From: Bacteroidales bacterium
Lineage (GTDB): Bacteria > Bacteroidota > Bacteroidia > Bacteroidales > P3
Assembly: GCA_031262295.1 (NCBI GenBank)
Contig: JAISIA010000007.1
Location: 1-64,000, forward strand
DNA length: 64,000 nucleotides
Direction of reading: 5' to 3'
A program made the position numbers and the translations under genes. Numbering within the stretch: the stretch's first letter is position 1; every line of letters begins with the position of its first letter. Below are positions 60,579-64,000 of the stretch, one piece after another. The notes beneath the pieces were generated by a model. That model did not search any database, was not told the DNA's origin, and saw nothing but the letters and a program-made list of their open reading frames with translations.

Positions 60579-62019
60579 TTTCTTTTTCTTTTGTTTTCTT
60601 AAATTCTATACCCATATCCTTTGCTTTATCAAACATAAACTGCATTGCCTTTTCTCTATCATTTGGAATTACTCCATCTAATATTGCATCCTTTATGCTA
60701 TTTTTTATTTCCCCAATAATTTTTGAAGGAGGTATATTGAAAAAATGCATAATATCCTCTCCGCTAATAGGAGGTTGAAATTCTCTTATGCGATCTTTTT
60801 CCTCTATCTCTATTAGTTTCCTCTTAACAATCTTAAAGTTTTCTCTAAAACGTAGGACTTTATTATAATTTTTTGAAGTAATATCAGCCTGACAAAGTAT
60901 CATTAGATCGTCAATATCATTACCTGCATCAAATAAAAGGCGTCTTATAGCCGAATCGGTAACGATATCTTCTGCAAGAATTATTGGTCTAAGGTGCAGA
61001 GCCACTAATTTCTCAACCTTATGCATCTTTTCATCCAAAGGAAGGTGAAGTTTTCTAAAAATGCTTTTAACCATTTTAGCTCCCTTATGCTCGTGTCCAT
61101 AGAAGGTATAGCCGATTTTAGGGTCAAAACGCTTTACTAAGGGTTTAGCAATATCGTGTAATAGGGCAGCCCATCGCAGAAATAGGTCATTGCTTTCTTT
61201 GGAAACATTATCCAAAACCTCCAAAGTGTGTTTGAAATTATCCTTATGAGAAAACTTACCAATAGAATCTACGCCCTTTAAGGCAGAAATTTCAGGTAAA
61301 ATCAAAGGTAGTATCCCGCAATAGTCCATTTGCTTAAACGCTCTTGAAGGAGTGGGAGAGAGAATCATCTTATTTAATTCCTCAGTTATGCGTTCAAAGG
61401 AAAGAATCTCCACTCTATAAGCATTTTCCTTTATGGCATCAAAGGTTTCATTGCTTATAAAGAATCCCTTTTGAACTTCAAAACGAATGGCTCTAAGCAT
61501 TCTTAGAGGATCATCACAAAAGGTTATATTGGCATCCAAAGGTGTTCTTATTATCTTATTTTTTATATCCTCCAAACCATTAAATCTATCAATCAATTCC
61601 CCGTAATTGTCTCCACTAAGTGAAATTGCTAAGGCATTAATTGTAAAATCCCTTCTATCTAAATCATCTTCCAATGTTCCATCTTCAACTATTGGTTTTC
61701 GGGAGTCTCTATTATAGGATTCTTTTCTTGCACCCACAAATTCAATTTGCCAATTATAGTTGTTATGATAGTAATTTAGCATGGCAGTGCCGAAGTTTTT
61801 AAAAACTGTAACGTTGTTTTTTCCTCCTAAAAGTTTAGAAACCTCATTAGCAAAGTCTATTCCGCTACCTACACAAAGAATATCTATATCCTTACTATCT
61901 ATATCTAATATTGTATCTCTAACCCATCCACCAACAACGTATGCTTTTATGCCAGTGTTTAAAGAAACCTGCTTTACTATATCAAAGATTGGGTGTGTTA
62001 ATTTAGAACAAAGCCTCAT
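60571..62019 (-). CDS. tRNA nucleotidyltransferase/poly(A) polymerase family with HD domain
   Basis: AYVVGGWVRDTILDIDSKDIDILC; RRDFTINALAI; HTLEVLDNVS..LLHDIAKP. Confidence 0.94.
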   Translation of the reverse strand: MRLCSKLTHPIFDIVKQVSLNTGIKAYVVGGWVRDTILDIDSKDIDILCVGSGIDFANEVSKLLGGKNNVTVFKNFGTAMLNYYHNNYNWQIEFVGARKESYNRDSRKPIVEDGTLEDDLDRRDFTINALAISLSGDNYGELIDRFNGLEDIKNKIIRTPLDANITFCDDPLRMLRAIRFEVQKGFFISNETFDAIKENAYRVEILSFERITEELNKMILSPTPSRAFKQMDYCGILPLILPEISALKGVDSIGKFSHKDNFKHTLEVLDNVSKESNDLFLRWAALLHDIAKPLVKRFDPKIGYTFYGHEHKGAKMVKSIFRKLHLPLDEKMHKVEKLVALHLRPIILAEDIVTDSAIRRLLFDAGNDIDDLMILCQADITSKNYNKVLRFRENFKIVKRKLIEIEEKDRIREFQPPISGEDIMHFFNIPPSKIIGEIKNSIKDAILDGVIPNDREKAMQFMFDKAKDMGIEFKKTKEKESE

Positions 62020-62051
62020 TTTTGTTTTATCTTACTTGTAAAGAAAAATCA

Positions 62052-62627
62052 TTATTTAACTACTTTTTTAGGATTTAAAGCAACAAAAGAAGCCCAAGAG
62101 GAACTTTTTTTTGTATTGGTTTTCTTTTGTGGCTGTCCCTCTTCCATATTATTTTGATATAAGTGACAAACTGCAACAGCTAAGGCGTCAGTTGCATCAA
62201 GGTATTTAGGGATTGTTGCAAATTTTATTATCCTTTGAAGCATAAAAGCCACCTGTTCTTTTGAAGAAGAACCATTTCCTGTTATTGATTGTTTGATTTT
62301 TTTTGGGGAATATTCCATAAAAGGAACTCCACGAGAGAAAGCAGCAGCGATACATAAGCCTTGTGCTCTTCCTAAAAGCAACATGCTTTGTACGTTTTTA
62401 CCATAAAAAGGTGCTTCTATTGCTAAGATATCTGGTTTATATTTATCTATTATTTCAATAATACAATCAAAAAGATGCTTCATCCTTGTTGCCATATCCT
62501 TTATCTTTCCCAGCTTTAAGACATCCATTTCCAATAAAAAGGTATCTTTTCCTCTTTGTTCAATAATAGAATATCCCAATATGTTTGTTCCGGGATCAAT
62601 ACCCAAAATTCTACGTTCAAACTCCAT
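62052..62627 (-). CDS. ruvC: Crossover junction endodeoxyribonuclease RuvC
   Basis: RILGIDPGTNILGYSII; LAIEAPFYGKNVQSMLLLGRAQG; DATDALAVAVCH. Confidence 0.96.
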   Translation of the reverse strand: MEFERRILGIDPGTNILGYSIIEQRGKDTFLLEMDVLKLGKIKDMATRMKHLFDCIIEIIDKYKPDILAIEAPFYGKNVQSMLLLGRAQGLCIAAAFSRGVPFMEYSPKKIKQSITGNGSSSKEQVAFMLQRIIKFATIPKYLDATDALAVAVCHLYQNNMEEGQPQKKTNTKKSSSWASFVALNPKKVVK

Positions 62628-62650
62628 TTAATTGTATCCTTATTTTGTCG

Positions 62651-62745
62651 GGTCGGCAACCGACCTTTATTTTTCCTAACGGAAGTCTGGCTGTTTTTTT
62701 ATAAAATCATCAATCCGACAGGTAAAATAAAAGTCAGTTGCCTAC
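62651..62745. repeat. REP-like inverted pair R8
   Basis: GGTCGGCAACCGACCTTTATTTTTCCTAACGGAAG.. and the reverse complement of ..caatccgacaggtaaaataaaagtcagttgcctac. Confidence 0.8.
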
Positions 62746-62883
62746 TTTTGTTTAATTTTTCGTTAAGCAAAAGTACAAAATATAACCTAATAATATGGTT
62801 TTTTATGTTTTCCTTATAGGAAAAAAGATTATTTGTTTTGTGAAAATAAAATTAAAATTAAAGAAAAAAGAGTAGTTAATTGT

Positions 62884-64000
62884 TTAGTATAGCATAGTTT
62901 TTACTCTTTCTAAACTTTCAATAAAGAGGTCTATTTCATCTTTTGTATTGTATATAGCAAAGGAAACTCTGTTTGTTCCAACTATATTAAAGTGTTGCAT
63001 CACTGTTTGAGCACAATGATGTCCTGTTCTTATTGCTATTGAAAACTGATCTAATAGTGTTCCTACATCAAAAGGATGAACATTTTCTAAGTTAAAGGAA
63101 ATTGCACCCACTCTTTTAGGAGTTTTTCCATAAATAATAGCTCCGCTTTTCCTTAATTTCTCTTCACAATATCCTAAAAGCTCGTCCTCGTATTCTTCAA
63201 TATTTTTATAGCCAATATTATTTATGTAGTTAATAGCTTCTTTTAATGCAATTGTATCCCCAACATTTGGCGTTCCTGCTTCAAATTTATAGGGCAATTC
63301 ATTAAATGTTGTTTTTTCAAATGTGACATGCTCTATCATTTCACCGCCTCCCTGATAAGGAATCATCCTATCAAGAAATTCTCTTTTGCCATAAAGGACG
63401 CCAATTCCCATAGGAGCATATAGTTTATGACCAGAAAAAGCATAGAAATCGCAATCTAAGTCTTGAACATTAACACTAAAATGAGGGACTGCTTGTGCTC
63501 CATCAACTAATACAGGAATATTTTTTTTGTGAGCTATTTCAATGACTTTTTCTATATCATTTCTTACTCCTAAGGCATTAGAAACATGGGTTAAAGATAC
63601 AAGTTTTGTTTTTGAATCTATAAGGGAAGTTAATTTATCAATTTGTAGTTCTCCTTCATCATTCATTGGCAAAACTCTTATTTGGAAATCAACAACATTT
63701 TGCATCAATTGCCAAGGAACAATATTGGAATGGTGTTCCATTTGAGAGATAATGATATTGTCTTTACTCTTTACAAAACTTTTAATAAAGCTATTTGCAA
63801 CAAGGTTTATGCTTTCTGTTGTACCTCTTGTAAATATAATCTCTTGTTTTTCTTTTGCACCAATAAATTCTCTTACTTTTTCTCTTGCATCTTCATAATC
63901 CGAAGTTGCCTTTTGAGCAAGGAAATGTACAGCACGATGAATGTTGGCATTTTCTTTAAGGTAGTAATCCTCTATTGCCTTAACTACGCAAAGAGGTTTT
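62884..64000 (-). CDS. sufS: Cysteine desulfurase SufS, partial (runs off the right edge)
   Basis: VDGAQAVPHFSVNVQDLDCDFYAFSGHKLYAPMGIGVLYGK; GHHCAQTVMQHF. Reading continues upstream of 63741 as KPLCVVKAIEDYYLKENANIHRAVHFLAQKATSDYEDAREKVREFIGAKE. Confidence 0.94.
   Translation of the reverse strand, partial: KPLCVVKAIEDYYLKENANIHRAVHFLAQKATSDYEDAREKVREFIGAKEKQEIIFTRGTTESINLVANSFIKSFVKSKDNIIISQMEHHSNIVPWQLMQNVVDFQIRVLPMNDEGELQIDKLTSLIDSKTKLVSLTHVSNALGVRNDIEKVIEIAHKKNIPVLVDGAQAVPHFSVNVQDLDCDFYAFSGHKLYAPMGIGVLYGKREFLDRMIPYQGGGEMIEHVTFEKTTFNELPYKFEAGTPNVGDTIALKEAINYINNIGYKNIEEYEDELLGYCEEKLRKSGAIIYGKTPKRVGAISFNLENVHPFDVGTLLDQFSIAIRTGHHCAQTVMQHFNIVGTNRVSFAIYNTKDEIDLFIESLERVKTMLY

Noticed and set aside
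1-64000. Defence island, prophage or integrated element
   Set aside because: No integrase, transposase, toxin-antitoxin pair, restriction enzyme, reverse transcriptase or phage structural gene was recognised in any supported ORF.

Overview
This is an AT-rich, gene-dense Bacteroidota chromosome segment, probably Bacteroidales. Supporting markers are a fused lpxC-fabZ, PorX, an LptD-like protein, a LruC-domain lipoprotein, TAnnTTTG-type promoters and a prfB frameshift. I support about 51 protein-coding genes, mostly housekeeping and envelope functions, and one tRNA-Asp. No phage, transposase, CRISPR array or recognisable defence island is visible. The least ordinary material lies between genes and forms three interlocking repeat families. 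(1) Small hairpins of the form GTCGG-CAA-CCGAC followed by TTTATTTTTCCTaACGGAAGTCTGGT. They resemble REP sequences, occur in several stem variants (some appear compensatory) and sit alone, in tandem or as inverted pairs. (2) Seven short arrays of a ~21-bp direct repeat (TAAAACGAAGAAATAATTTNC / TAAAACGCTGTTTTAATTTNC). (3) Three ~0.5-kb elements that each carry a consensus TTTG-N20-TATCTTTG promoter, a hairpin-like block and one of the arrays; they may be a ncRNA family or non-autonomous elements. One of these three contains a REP hairpin that its two paralogues lack, a natural filled-site/empty-site comparison. Other points worth checking are a MauE/DoxX-thioredoxin-like protein flanked by two paralogous Cys-rich mini-lipoproteins, and a sufB with no sufC or sufD beside it. 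All calls come from reading the sequence and supplied translations; no database search was run.
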